Under the pieces are notes generated by a model. That model did no database searches, had not been told where the DNA came from, and saw only the letters and a list, made by a program, of their open reading frames with translations. From NCBI GenBank assembly GCA_963824645.1, contig CAWGQC010000005.1:62001-126000 (forward strand): a stretch of DNA of 64,000 bases, read 5' to 3'. Shown piece by piece: positions 32,800-42,462 of the stretch. Each line of letters begins with the position of its first letter. Within the stretch, counting starts at the first letter, position 1. The stretch comes from Bog-756 sp963824645. Lineage in GTDB: Bacteria > Actinomycetota > Acidimicrobiia > Acidimicrobiales > RAAP-2. Made by a program: the position numbers and the translations under genes.

Positions 32800-35168
32800 T
32801 GTCACTGCGGATCCTCCGCGAGTCGCTCATCGAGCGCCGCGACCTGCAAGGGGACGACTTCTGTCGCGCCTACGCCCAAGCCGCCGACCAGTGGCTGACG
32901 GCCTTGTTCGAGCAGGCCACGGGAGGAGACGGTAAGGGGCTGGCCCTGGTGGCGGTGGGTGGCTACGGGCGCGGTGAACTGTGCCCGTTCAGCGATCTCG
33001 ATGTCGTCCTTCTCCATAGGGGCAAGAGGGACATCTCGGCCACCGCCGACAGGATCTGGTACCCCGTATGGGACGAGGGAATCGCCCTCGACCACAGCGT
33101 CCGGCGGCCGAGTGAGGCCCTCGAGATGACATCCACGGACCTCCGTGTCGCCCTCGGACTGCTCGACGGGCGGGTTGTGTGCGGGGATCCCAAGGTGGCT
33201 GAACCCGTGGTGGAAGGGGCCCGGGAGCGGTGGGTCAAGCAGAAGCCCCCGTGGCTCGGCGTGCTGGCCGACCAGGTGGCCGAGCGCCACCGGACCTACG
33301 GGGACGTCGGGTTCCTTCTCGAGCCCGATCTCAAGGAAGCCCACGGGGGGCTGCGAGACGTCGCCGCCCTCACGGCCATGGTGCTGGCCGTCCCTGTTCT
33401 GGCCGACTTCGTGGACACGGTGGCCATCGACGAAGCCCGCCGGGTCCTCACCACCATTCGGGTCGAGCTTCACCGTCGGGCGGGAAGGGAGCAGAATCGA
33501 TTGCTGCTCCAAGAACAGGACCAAACCGCCCAAGCTGTCGGTGAACCGGACTCGGACGCCCTCATGCGGGCTGTGGCCACGGCCGGTCGCACGGTGGCCT
33601 GGGAAGGCGACGACGCCTGGCGCCGGCGTGGTGTGTGGTCCCGTTCCCAGAAGGGACAAAGCCAGGGGCGACGATTGTCGGGTCGCCGCCGGTCGTCCCG
33701 GCCGGAACCGTCCACGGGGCCCACCTACAGCGATGGCGACATCGATGTGGCCGACGACGAGGTGGTCCTGACCGAAGAAGCGGATGTCAGCGGAGATCCG
33801 TCGCTCCCGCTGTGTCTGGCCGCGGTGGCGGCGGAAACGAAACTTCCGATCAGCCGGGACGCCCTCAACCTGCTGGGACGGAAGGCGCCTGCCCCACCGA
33901 CGCCGTGGGCCCCGGACCTGCGGGAGACCCTGGTCCGGGTTCTGGCCACCGGCCCGCCAGCGGTGGCCGCCCTCGAGGCCCTGGATCAACGCCACGTCCT
34001 CGAGCGCCTCATCCCCGAGTGGGCCGCCGTTCGGAACAAACCGCAGCGGAATCCCTATCACCGTTTCACCGTCGATCGTCACCTGCTCGAAGCCACGGCC
34101 AACGCCGCCACGCTGGCCCACCGGGTGGGTCGAGAGGATCTTTTGCTCATCGGGACTCTCCTCCACGACATCGGGAAGGGGTTCCCGGGGGACCACACGG
34201 AGGTCGGCATGAAGGTGGCCGCCGACATCGCCACCCGCATGGGCTTCCCACCAGAGGATGTGGACTCCCTGGTGACCCTGGTCCGGCTGCATCTACTCCT
34301 TCCCGACACCGCCACTCGGAGGGATCTCGACGACCCGGCCACGGCCGAGAAGGTGGCCACCGAGGTCGGCAACCGGGCCACCCTCGAACTCCTGGCCGCC
34401 CTGGTGGAGGCCGACGCTCGGGCTACGGGGCCCTCGGCCTGGGGCCCGTGGAAGGCCGGTCTGGTGGCCGATCTGGTCGAACGCACAGGGCGGCTGCTGG
34501 CCGGTGAGTCCCTTGCTCCCCCGACCCCTTGGATCACCGACGAGGTGCGGATGATCATGGACACCGTTCGGACCAACGATGCGCCGGCCCTCTCTATCGA
34601 GGACCCGACGGTCACCGTGGTCGCCCCTGACCATTCGGGGCTGCTGGCCGAGGTCACCGGCGTTCTGGCCCTGCACGGACTCAACGTCCGATCAGCAGTG
34701 GTAGCCGGCGAAGACGGCGTCGCCGTCGAGATCTTCACCGTGGACCCCTCCCGCGGGCGGTGGCCGTCGACGGCTCGCCTAGCCGACGACCTGGCCGCGG
34801 TCATGACCGGAAAACTGTCGATCGCCAAACGGCTGGACGAGCGGGCCCGCACCTACCGCGGCGAACGCCGGGCTACCACGCCACATCTGGTTTCAACCCA
34901 GGTCACGGTGGACAACAATGCCTCCGCCTCGGCCACCGTGGTCGAGGTTCGGGCCGAGGATGTGGTGGGGCAGCTCCATCGGATCACCCAGGCCTTGGTC
35001 GACTGCCGGCTCGATGTGACCTGGGCCAAGGTCTCGACCTTCGGGTCCGCCGTCGTCGATGCTTTCTATGTGCGAGGGCCCGACGGCGCCAAGGTGACAG
35101 ACGGCCCCCAGATCAGCGCCCTCGAAGCCTCGATTGCCGACCGGGTTTCGGGAGGGGACACGTCCTGA
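32799..35168 (+). CDS. glnD: [Protein-PII] uridylyltransferase / uridylyl-removing enzyme
   Basis: 789 aa. Nucleotidyltransferase domain with GGYGRGELCPFSDLDVVLLH (~50-70), a GlnD linker/helical part, HD hydrolase domain with LLIGTLLHDIGKGFPGDHTE (~450), and two C-terminal ACT domains (VTVVAPDHSGLLAEVTGVLA and VVEVRAEDVVGQLHRITQAL) that sense glutamine. It modifies the PII signal protein to control nitrogen assimilation; in actinomycetes the modification may be adenylylation. A charged, low-complexity insert (RSQKGQSQGRRLSGRRRSSR, then an acidic stretch) separates NT and HD domains. No glnB or amtB in the window. Leaderless promoter. Confidence 0.95.
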   Translation: MSLRILRESLIERRDLQGDDFCRAYAQAADQWLTALFEQATGGDGKGLALVAVGGYGRGELCPFSDLDVVLLHRGKRDISATADRIWYPVWDEGIALDHSVRRPSEALEMTSTDLRVALGLLDGRVVCGDPKVAEPVVEGARERWVKQKPPWLGVLADQVAERHRTYGDVGFLLEPDLKEAHGGLRDVAALTAMVLAVPVLADFVDTVAIDEARRVLTTIRVELHRRAGREQNRLLLQEQDQTAQAVGEPDSDALMRAVATAGRTVAWEGDDAWRRRGVWSRSQKGQSQGRRLSGRRRSSRPEPSTGPTYSDGDIDVADDEVVLTEEADVSGDPSLPLCLAAVAAETKLPISRDALNLLGRKAPAPPTPWAPDLRETLVRVLATGPPAVAALEALDQRHVLERLIPEWAAVRNKPQRNPYHRFTVDRHLLEATANAATLAHRVGREDLLLIGTLLHDIGKGFPGDHTEVGMKVAADIATRMGFPPEDVDSLVTLVRLHLLLPDTATRRDLDDPATAEKVATEVGNRATLELLAALVEADARATGPSAWGPWKAGLVADLVERTGRLLAGESLAPPTPWITDEVRMIMDTVRTNDAPALSIEDPTVTVVAPDHSGLLAEVTGVLALHGLNVRSAVVAGEDGVAVEIFTVDPSRGRWPSTARLADDLAAVMTGKLSIAKRLDERARTYRGERRATTPHLVSTQVTVDNNASASATVVEVRAEDVVGQLHRITQALVDCRLDVTWAKVSTFGSAVVDAFYVRGPDGAKVTDGPQISALEASIADRVSGGDTS

Positions 35169-35259
35169 TTCGCGCCGGCCAAACCTGCCCTTATCGGCCA
35201 GTTCCCGTGTCGGCTGAAACGCGCTCTGGGCTGGTAGATTCCCTGTCGAGGAAGAGGAA

Positions 35260-36438
35260 ATGGCCGGAAGACACTCACATTCGAAGGCGCACGGCGAGAA
35301 GAAGGCGCACGCAGGCGGACGGGGATGGTTCCTCGCGGTGTCCTTGACCACGCTCGCCGTGGTCGTCGTGGGCGCGGGGGTGGCGGTGGTGGCCGTCCGG
35401 GACAATCCGGGCAGGGCCGGCACCTCGTCGCCGACCGGCAAGGTGGTTCTGACCAGCCAGTCCGGACCCTTCACTGTCGTGGCCATCAGCCCGGCTAGCG
35501 GCACCACCCAGGTCCCGAGCGATGACACCGTTGCCGTGCGCTTTTCGGCACCGTTGAGCAACACCTCCCCTACGCCCACGCTCAGCCCGCCCGTAACCGG
35601 CAACTGGGCCATCGTCACCCCGGATACCTTCGCCTTCATTCCGGCCGCACCTCTGGTCCCTTCGGCCACCGAGACGGTGACGGTGCCCGCCGGCGGTTCG
35701 GGGGTGACCAGCGCCGATGGGAAGAAGCTGACCCAGGGTGCCTCAGCTCAGTTCACGGTGGCGGCGGGCAGCACGCTCCGCCTCCAGCAGCTGCTGGCCC
35801 AGCTGGGGTACCTACCGGTCAGTTTCACACCGGCCGGACCGGTGAGCTCGCCTCAGGAGGCGGCCCAAGCTCAGGAAGGGACATTCGCGTGGCGCTGGAA
35901 CGAACCCGCCACCCTCGAGAGCCTGTGGACGGTGGGCACAGCGAACCAGATCACCAAAGGTGCGGTCATGGCCTTCGAGTCCCAGAACGGACTGGACACC
36001 GACGGTGAGGCCGGCCCGGCCGTGTGGCAGGCCCTGCTGGCTGACTCGGCCGCCGGCAAGGCAGACCCGGCCCCGTACAACTACGTCTACGTCACCGAGT
36101 CCGAGCCCGAGACGGCCACCGTGTACAGCGACGGTGGCGAGGTCTATTCGACTCTGGCCAACACGGGGGTTGCCGCCGCCGCTACCGCCCAGGGCACCTT
36201 TCCGGTGTACCTCCGCTACCGGGTCACGACCATGACGGGCACCAACCCGAACGGTTCGAAGTATGTCGACCCCGGTATCCCGTGGGTGAGCTATTTCAAT
36301 GGCGGGGATGCCTTGCATGGCTTTGTGCGTGGTAGCTACGGGTTCCCCCAAAGCGACGGATGCGTGGAGATGCCACCTACCCACGCCGCCGTGGTCTGGC
36401 CTCTGACTCCGATCGGCACGCTGGTCACCGTGGCCTAA
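35260..36438 (+). CDS. L,D-transpeptidase (YkuD) with Ig-like and peptidoglycan-binding domains
   Basis: 392 aa. Basic His/Lys-rich N-terminus, one membrane anchor (WFLAVSLTTLAVVVVGAGVA), an Ig/Big5-like domain (~70-175; VVAISPASGTTQVPSDDTVA), a PG_binding_1-like segment (FESQNGLDTDGEAGPAVWQA) and a YkuD domain ending in LHGFVRGSYGFPQSDGCVEM with catalytic C368. It forms 3-3 cross-links in, or anchors proteins to, peptidoglycan. A GAAGAGGAA ribosome binding site precedes ATG 35260. Confidence 0.9.
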   Translation: MAGRHSHSKAHGEKKAHAGGRGWFLAVSLTTLAVVVVGAGVAVVAVRDNPGRAGTSSPTGKVVLTSQSGPFTVVAISPASGTTQVPSDDTVAVRFSAPLSNTSPTPTLSPPVTGNWAIVTPDTFAFIPAAPLVPSATETVTVPAGGSGVTSADGKKLTQGASAQFTVAAGSTLRLQQLLAQLGYLPVSFTPAGPVSSPQEAAQAQEGTFAWRWNEPATLESLWTVGTANQITKGAVMAFESQNGLDTDGEAGPAVWQALLADSAAGKADPAPYNYVYVTESEPETATVYSDGGEVYSTLANTGVAAAATAQGTFPVYLRYRVTTMTGTNPNGSKYVDPGIPWVSYFNGGDALHGFVRGSYGFPQSDGCVEMPPTHAAVVWPLTPIGTLVTVA

Positions 36439-36462
36439 CCCAAACGGCCTGATCTGCTGCCT

Positions 36463-37302
36463 TCACACCCGGTTGGGTTGGGCTGACGGAAACTGTGGCG
36501 GGCGTCGCTCCCGCAAAGCCGCCACGCCCTCTTGGGCGTCAGGACCGAGGAACCCCAGCATCTCGAGGGCCAGCGACTCGCCGAAGGTCGCCGATGCCGT
36601 GCTCAACCACTGGTTGAGAGCCCGCTTCGTCCACTGGACGGCGGTGCGGCTCCCCTGCGCCAGTTTGAGGGCCACCGCCAGCGCCTCCTCCAGCACGCTG
36701 TCCTCCGCCACGCAGCGGGTGACCAGACCGATCCGCTCCGCTTCCCTGCCATCGATGAATTCGGCCGTCATCAGGTAGTACTTGGCTTTGGACATGCCGC
36801 ACAGGAGCGGCCAGATGAGGGCGGCGTGATCACCGGCAGCCACCCCCAATCGGGTGTGGCCATCGGACAGCCGCGCCGCCTCGCTGACGATGCTCACGTC
36901 GGCGAGCAGGGCCACGGCCAGCCCGGCCCCGACAGCCACCCCGTTGACGGCGGCCACGATGGGCTTGACCGACCTGAGCATGGCCTCCACCAAGGCCTTG
37001 GCGTCCCGCCACTGCTCGACCACGGCGCCATGATCGGTGGTCATCCTCTCCACCATGGCCAAATCGCCGCCCGCCGAAAAAGCCGAGCCGGCACCGGTGA
37101 TAACCGATACCGCCACCGACGGGTCCCCGTCCACCACCGACCAGACATCGCCGAGCTCGCGGTGGAGCCGCTCGTTGGCCGCGTTGAGTACCTCCGGACG
37201 GTCGATGGTGATCAGGAGGACGCCGGGCTGAGGGCGTTCGAACCGCAAGTACTCGAAGTCGTCAAAGGAGCGGGCGGGGACATCGGACCGTTGGATGGTC
37301 AT
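36463..37302 (-). CDS. Enoyl-CoA hydratase/isomerase family protein
   Basis: 279 aa crotonase. ITGAGSAFSAGGDLAMVERM and AAVNGVAVGAGLAVALLADV give the oxyanion-hole pair; TRLGVAAGDHAALIWPLLCG corresponds to the active-site region, with Asp rather than Glu at the second catalytic position (AGDH). ATG overlaps the methyltransferase stop by 4 bp, so the two are co-translated. Substrate unknown. Confidence 0.9.
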   Translation of the reverse strand: MTIQRSDVPARSFDDFEYLRFERPQPGVLLITIDRPEVLNAANERLHRELGDVWSVVDGDPSVAVSVITGAGSAFSAGGDLAMVERMTTDHGAVVEQWRDAKALVEAMLRSVKPIVAAVNGVAVGAGLAVALLADVSIVSEAARLSDGHTRLGVAAGDHAALIWPLLCGMSKAKYYLMTAEFIDGREAERIGLVTRCVAEDSVLEEALAVALKLAQGSRTAVQWTKRALNQWLSTASATFGESLALEMLGFLGPDAQEGVAALRERRPPQFPSAQPNRV

Positions 37303-38297
37303 GTCTCGTACAGAGGGTGGCGCAGGCCGAGCTCAACCAGCGAGCTCTGACGGCACCGTGGTTGGGCCAGCTGGTCGGGAGCGCCGTCGACCTTGAAGAC
37401 GTAGACGTTCCAGAAAGGCACCAAACCGGCCGGTTCGATGTCGGCGTAGATGCGCCGCTCGACGTCGGGGCAGCGGGTGAAACCCACCTGGGCGAACCGT
37501 TCGGTCCACCACTCGAAGGAGGCGATGCTCAGATGGCCCTCGACGGGACGGCCCTCGGCGTCCACAGCCAGGTCGGCCTCGGGTACCGGACCGAGATAGT
37601 CGGGCCCCAGGCCGCGGTAGTGGTCCACCCGCTCGGGGCGGACCTTCCCCTCGAAGTGTCCCCCGGCACCGGAGCGATTGGGCCCGAATGAGGGGATGGT
37701 GGCGTACAGGTAACCGCCGCACACCCGGTGTAGTTCGGTCAGGGCGTCGAGCACCCGGTTGGGAGGAAGATGCTCGAGAATCTCCAGAGCCGTCACCAGC
37801 GGGAAAGCCCCCTGGGGCCAGGGGAGACCGGCGAACAGATTGGCTACCCGGAGATGACCCACCGCCCCCGGGGCGGCATGACCAACGGCAAACTCGCTCA
37901 CATCGCATCCCTCGGCCTCAATGCCTCGCTCCCGCAGAACCTCAACTAGGAAGCCGGTGGCACTGCCGACGTCGAGCGACGATTCCACCTGGAAGTTTCT
38001 CCACAACACCCACCCGGCGATATCGGCATTGGAAGCCACCCGGTCGTAGCGGGCGTAGCCGGACAGACCCCCACGATCGCCCTGCGGATCCCTGCCCTCA
38101 CCGAAGTAGCTGGCCCCGTAAGTAGCGGCCACCTCGGCCGCCTGACGATCGGCCGCCGTCCCACCCCGTTCGGCGGCATGAGTGAGCTCACGCCCCGCCG
38201 CGGCCATCAGATGACGCCAGCGGGTATGACGTTTCGCCAGGTGGACGAGGCCTCGACGCACGCCGTCGACGGCCGGTCTCCATCGGGCGGTCGGCAT
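37299..38297 (-). CDS. Class I SAM-dependent methyltransferase
   Basis: 332 aa from ATG 38297 (MPTARWRPAVDG), preceded by TAACCT and 8 nt; the frame extends upstream without support. SSLDVGSATGFLVEVLRERG is the SAM-binding glycine motif and PLVTALEILEHLPPNRVLDA is the post-II motif. YGASYFGEGRDPQGDRGGLS recalls methyltransferases linked to glycan or polyketide tailoring. Coupled to the enoyl-CoA hydratase downstream. Substrate not predictable. Confidence 0.87.
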   Translation of the reverse strand: MPTARWRPAVDGVRRGLVHLAKRHTRWRHLMAAAGRELTHAAERGGTAADRQAAEVAATYGASYFGEGRDPQGDRGGLSGYARYDRVASNADIAGWVLWRNFQVESSLDVGSATGFLVEVLRERGIEAEGCDVSEFAVGHAAPGAVGHLRVANLFAGLPWPQGAFPLVTALEILEHLPPNRVLDALTELHRVCGGYLYATIPSFGPNRSGAGGHFEGKVRPERVDHYRGLGPDYLGPVPEADLAVDAEGRPVEGHLSIASFEWWTERFAQVGFTRCPDVERRIYADIEPAGLVPFWNVYVFKVDGAPDQLAQPRCRQSSLVELGLRHPLYET

Positions 38298-38495
38298 CGT
38301 CTGCGAGGTTAGCCCTGGCCTGCACCGGATCACCGTCCTGATCCGGCCCCGCATGGGCCGCCTACAGACGCCGGGCGTGGAAATGGAACAATTGCCACTT
38401 TAAGTGTGGTGTTCAGCACTCTTTGCGGTTATTGTGGAAGGAGAGAGATCTCGATCACAGGACATCCGACAGGACGTCCCGCAGGGGGCAGGGAG

Positions 38496-39548
38496 ATGGC
38501 CATGAGACGCCGGTCCTCGGGAGGATCAGCCATGGAGAACCAGAACGGAACGGTGGACCGGATGGTGGAGCAGCTGGCCGACGCTCGTGATGACTTTGCC
38601 GCTCCGGCGGCCACCCCCGAGCACACTTCCCCTCTCGGGCCCTACTCCCCTCGGGGGTACTCCACCGAGGTGGTGGCCGTGCCCGACGAGCCGAGTTCGG
38701 CGTCGCTGTCGGGGTCACTGTCGGTATTCGCCATTGCCGATGTCCTGACCCTCCTGGCCGCCACGGCCCAGACGGGCGAGCTCGTTGTGGTGAGCGAAGC
38801 ATCAGAAGGGAGCCTCTGGTTGGAGAGGGGCGACCTCGTCGACGCCGAGGTCGGATCGACAGCCACCCTCAACCAAGCCTTCTTCGAACTGGCGTGCATC
38901 GCCGGGGGATGGTTCTCCTTCACTTCGGGCCAGCCTTCCGCCGACCACTCCGCCTCGACCGGGACCTCGTCGGGAACGGCGGTGCCGGTGGCCACGGTCC
39001 TGGCCGAAGTCGGTCCTCAAGTTGAGGAGTGGCGCGCCATCCGCGAGCTCCTGCCCCTCGAGGCCTTGGTCACCCTTTCACCCGACCCGCCGGGCGAGGA
39101 TGTCCGGATCCGAAACGATCAATGGCGGGTTCTGACCCGAGTCGGTACTGACGGCCATACCGTCAAGTCCGTCCTGGATACCATCGGCGGTGATCAGATC
39201 GTGGGCCTGAGAACCCTCCGCGATCTTCACATGGCCGGTCTCATCGATCTCGAGCCTTTTCCGTCGGCGGCAACATCCCTCGACGGCGGGCCACTGGCCT
39301 CCCCGCTGATGGCCGACGACAGCGGTGATCCCGCCCCCGATCTGTCACCTTCACTCGTCACCTCAACTGATTCAGACTCCGCTGACCTCGGATCCGTGCC
39401 TCCACCTCGGGACGAGGACGGCGAGACGGTCGACGAAGCCGGCGCCACCAGGCTGGCCGAGGTGACGATCATGCCCCCTCCCATAGCCGTCGATCCGTGG
39501 GCGCCTGTTGCTGTGCCCACCGAAATGGATGGCGACGGGGTGGCCTGA
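38496..39548 (+). CDS. DUF4388 (PATAN) domain protein
   Basis: 350 aa from ATG 38496, preceded by GGGGGCAGGG; starts at 38406 (GTG), 38502 or 38532 remain possible. SLSGSLSVFAIADVLTLLAA, TGELVVVSEASEGSLWLERG and FFELACIAGGWFSFTSG form the DUF4388 domain, found in bacterial signalling proteins tied to gliding, two-component or GTPase control. A winged-helix-like part (WRVLTRVGTDGHTVKSVLDT) follows, then an acidic Pro/Asp-rich tail. Upstream, CACTTTAAGTG is a short palindrome that may be regulatory. Confidence 0.8.
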   Translation: MAMRRRSSGGSAMENQNGTVDRMVEQLADARDDFAAPAATPEHTSPLGPYSPRGYSTEVVAVPDEPSSASLSGSLSVFAIADVLTLLAATAQTGELVVVSEASEGSLWLERGDLVDAEVGSTATLNQAFFELACIAGGWFSFTSGQPSADHSASTGTSSGTAVPVATVLAEVGPQVEEWRAIRELLPLEALVTLSPDPPGEDVRIRNDQWRVLTRVGTDGHTVKSVLDTIGGDQIVGLRTLRDLHMAGLIDLEPFPSAATSLDGGPLASPLMADDSGDPAPDLSPSLVTSTDSDSADLGSVPPPRDEDGETVDEAGATRLAEVTIMPPPIAVDPWAPVAVPTEMDGDGVA

Positions 39549-39675
39549 GAGGAGATTGGAGACGAGAACGCGTACCGCGTCCCCCCACGGCACGTAGCTC
39601 CGAACTCCACGCCTCTCGACGGAGATGGCCACACCGGCCCGCAAGGGTCGGTGTGGCTGTCGACCAGTTGGTTCC

Positions 39676-40218
39676 TCAGCCGGTCGTGCTGAAGGTGCAG
39701 TTCCCGTCGTGACACTGATGGGCCACGGCCACCAGGATCCCCACGACCACGCCGATGGCCACCAAGCTCACAATGCCGATGATGATGCCGGCCAGAGCTA
39801 AGCCTTTGCCCTTCTGGATGCCGCCCGATCGCTTGATCTGGGACCGGGCCACGAACCCGAACACGATGGCTAGTACGGCACCGATTCCGTAGAGCCAGAA
39901 GAAGAAGGAGCAGACGAACGAGGCCACGGCGAGCCCGTTGGTCTGGGGCACCGGCGCATACCCGTGGGCCGGATAGGCCGGAGGCTGGCCGAAGACCCAA
40001 GCCGGAGCCCCCGGTGGGCCGTATCCGGGTGGGATCGAGGGGGCGCTACCGGAAGCGGACATCGGGGGGTAACCGTGGGAGGGGTAGCCGGAGGTGGAGG
40101 AGGGGTCGGTGGGCGGAGGACCGGCTTCGACTACACCGGGCCATTGCTGCGGCGAGTACCACTTTCCATCAGAAGCCAGCCACCACCCCGGACCCTGCGA
40201 TACGTCGCTCACCGGCAT
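39676..40218 (-). CDS. DUF2510/DUF4190-like membrane protein
   Basis: 180 aa. N-terminal GPGWWLASDGKWYSPQQWPG is the Trp-rich DUF2510-type motif; a Pro/Gly/Tyr-rich linker follows; the C-terminal half has two helices (FVCSFFFWLYGIGAVLAIVF and LALAGIIIGIVSLVAIGVVV) with the DUF4190 motif GFVARSQIKRSGGIQKGKGL between them. Ends in a short extracellular loop with two Cys. Such proteins are common in actinomycetes with unknown function. Strong GGGAGGT ribosome binding site. Confidence 0.85.
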   Translation of the reverse strand: MPVSDVSQGPGWWLASDGKWYSPQQWPGVVEAGPPPTDPSSTSGYPSHGYPPMSASGSAPSIPPGYGPPGAPAWVFGQPPAYPAHGYAPVPQTNGLAVASFVCSFFFWLYGIGAVLAIVFGFVARSQIKRSGGIQKGKGLALAGIIIGIVSLVAIGVVVGILVAVAHQCHDGNCTFSTTG

Positions 40219-40272
40219 ACCTCCCTGGTGGGACTCACCCCTGATTACCCGTCGCCTGTACCCGTCGAAGGA

Positions 40273-40890
40273 TCATGAGGGCGCCGGCGGCCCGGCGAGC
40301 AGAGCCGACAAAGCTCGGAAGGCCCGGCCCCGGTGCGAGATCCGGTGCTTTTCTCCGCTGCTCATTTGGGCAAAGGTGTCGCCGTCGCCCTCATCGGGAG
40401 CAAATACAGGGTCGTAGCCGAACCCGGACCGACCCCTGGCGTCGGGAGTGATGACACCGGCGACCTCGCCCGACGCCCACACATCGTCGCCATCGGGAAA
40501 GGCCACCAGGGCGATGGACCGGAACACCGCCCTTCGCCGCTTGGGCGCATGGGCACCCACCCGGGCCAGTTCCTCCAGGAGCTTGGCCACGTTGTCGTCA
40601 TACGTGGCGTTCTCGCCGGCAAACCGAGCCGAGTACACCCCCGGCGCCCCGCCCAGGGCGGCGACTTCGAGCCCGGTGTCATCCGCCACTGCCGGCAGTC
40701 CGGTGGCCGCCACCAGGGCGCGGGCCTTGAGCCTGGCGTTGTCCACCAGGGTGTCTCCCGTCTCCTCCACATCGGGTACGGATGCGGGCCGCGGCAAAAG
40801 GACCAGCCCGGGCACCGAGCCGAGAATGGCGGTGATCTCTTTCGCCTTGTCCGGATTGGCCGTGGCCAATACCAGACGGAGCTCGGCCAT
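40273..40890 (-). CDS. rdgB: XTP/dITP diphosphatase (RdgB/HAM1)
   Basis: 205 aa. LVLATANPDKAKEITAILGS (SxNxxK site, here ATANPDK), TGLPAVADDTGLEVAALGGA and GVYSARFAGENATYDDNVAK are the HAM1 signatures. It removes non-canonical purine triphosphates (XTP, dITP) to protect DNA and RNA. Last gene in the minus-strand mec-cysO-cysM-MBL-rph-rdgB set; its start lies 3 bp after the rph stop. Confidence 0.95.
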   Translation of the reverse strand: MAELRLVLATANPDKAKEITAILGSVPGLVLLPRPASVPDVEETGDTLVDNARLKARALVAATGLPAVADDTGLEVAALGGAPGVYSARFAGENATYDDNVAKLLEELARVGAHAPKRRRAVFRSIALVAFPDGDDVWASGEVAGVITPDARGRSGFGYDPVFAPDEGDGDTFAQMSSGEKHRISHRGRAFRALSALLAGPPAPS

Positions 40891-40893
40891 TCT

Positions 40894-41658
40894 CTAGCGC
40901 GGCGAGGGTGGCTCGGCCAGGACCGCAGCCTGGGCGGCCAGCAAGTGGGCGATCCCGTGCTCGGCCAAGCCGAGCATCTCGTCCAGTTCCCCTCGGGTAA
41001 AGGGCATTCCCTCCGCCGTCCCCTGCACCTCCACATATCGACCAGACGACGTCATGACCACGTTCATGTCGACCTCGGCTCTGCTGTCTTCCTCGTACGG
41101 AAGATCGAGCATGCACGTCCCGTCGACGACACCCACTGAAACGGCGGCCACCGCTTCGGTCAGCGGGTTGGCCCGCAGCGTTCCCTTCTGAACGAGTCGG
41201 GTGAAGGCATCATGTAGGGCGACATAGCCCCCACATATCGATGCCGTTCGCGTCCCTCCGTCGGCCTGGAGCACATCGCAGTCCACTGTCACCTGCAGCT
41301 CCCCCAGAGCCACCATGTCGCAGACTGACCGCAACGAGCGCCCGATCAGGCGCTGGATCTCCTGCGTACGGCCCGACTGCTTGCCCTTGGCCGCCTCACG
41401 CGTCACGCGCTCACCGGTCGAACCGGGCAACAGCGAGTACTCGGCGGTTACCCAGCCCTTGCCACTCCCCCGCATCCACGGCGGAACCCGATCCTCGACC
41501 GAGGCCGTACAGAGGACCCGGGTGAGGCCCATGGACACCAGCACCGATCCGGGGGCGAACACCGTGAAGTCACGCTCGAAAGAGGCTGATCTCATCTCCT
41601 CGGCGCTGCGTCCGTCGGCCCGGTCGGTGGGTCGAGCCGTCTTTGATGTTCCGTTCAC
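40894..41658 (-). CDS. rph: Ribonuclease PH
   Basis: 254 aa from GTG 41658, which overlaps the MBL-gene stop (GTGA). FTVFAPGSVLVSMGLTRVLC, WVTAEYSLLPGSTGERVTRE and VDCDVLQADGGTRTASICGG are RNase PH hallmarks; it trims tRNA 3' ends phosphorolytically. The rph-rdgB order is widely conserved. The frame extends upstream into the MBL gene but those codons are not coding in this phase. Confidence 0.95.
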   Translation of the reverse strand: MNGTSKTARPTDRADGRSAEEMRSASFERDFTVFAPGSVLVSMGLTRVLCTASVEDRVPPWMRGSGKGWVTAEYSLLPGSTGERVTREAAKGKQSGRTQEIQRLIGRSLRSVCDMVALGELQVTVDCDVLQADGGTRTASICGGYVALHDAFTRLVQKGTLRANPLTEAVAAVSVGVVDGTCMLDLPYEEDSRAEVDMNVVMTSSGRYVEVQGTAEGMPFTRGELDEMLGLAEHGIAHLLAAQAAVLAEPPSPR

Positions 41659-42427
41659 AGTCTGAATTCCTTTCCGATCCCGGCCTGCTCCACTTGTCCC
41701 CCGAATGCTTTTTCCGCCTCCTCGACCAGCAGGGCAGGATCGATGGTCGGCCATCTGTGGGTGATGACCAGCCGGCGCGCCCCAGCCCTTCGTGCCTGCT
41801 CCCCCGCTTGTCGCCCGCTCATGTGCCCGGCGGTCCCTTCATGATCGACGGTGTAGGTGGCCTCGGACAACAACAGGTCCAGGCCGACCCCGAGCTCGTC
41901 CACGGACCAGCCCGGACCAGTGTCGGCAGAGTAGCCCAGGCTTCGGCCGCCCCCGACGATCCGCATGGCCAGGGTCTCGAAGCTGTGATCCGTACGGTGG
42001 AAGGAGAAACCGAGCTCGCCGATGTCGGCGGTCGCTCCATCAGACACCTCGCGCCAGGCCAGTGTGGCTGAGTCACCCAGCCGCGACCGTTCGACCACGG
42101 CGGCCGGGGCATAGACGGGCAAGCCGGTCCGCCCCAGAACCAGACGGGCGTGCGTAGTCAGGGGATGGATGTCGAGCCAATGGTCGGGGTGGTGATGCGA
42201 AAGGACCACGGCGTTGAGACGGGCGGGATCCAGCCACCGCTGCAGATTGGCGAAACACCCTGGTCCGGCGTCCACAAGGACGTGGGTGGCGCCACACAAG
42301 ACCAGATATCCGCTCCCCGCGCCCCCGGTCCCGTCCAGCTGCCATCGCAACCGGCCACCACCACCGTCAGGCCAGGGGACACGATCTCGTCACCCCGGGT
42401 CGACAAATCCTCTCTCGCCGGAACCAT
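41655..42427 (-). CDS. MBL-fold phosphodiesterase/RNase Z-like protein, frame broken near N-terminus
   Basis: From 41655 to about 42320 the frame encodes a metallo-beta-lactamase fold protein with VVLSHHHPDHWLDIHPL (HxHxDH) and MSGRQAGEQARRAGARR, then VITHRWPT. The family N-terminus, LTVVVAGCDGSWTGPG, is in another frame from ATG 42427; one missing G in the C-run 42322-42326 (plus strand) would join the two into GPGGAGSGYLV. If not an error, translation must begin at the TTG near 42350. By synteny it matches mycobacterial Rv1339, reported as an atypical cAMP phosphodiesterase. Confidence 0.8.
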
Positions 42428-42462
42428 CAGGCCAGGCTAGACACCGGGGCCTCAACGGGCTG

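Noticed and set aside
32802..34292. 496-codon frame opposite glnD
   Set aside because: Mirror of glnD codon bias; no domains and no plausible start.
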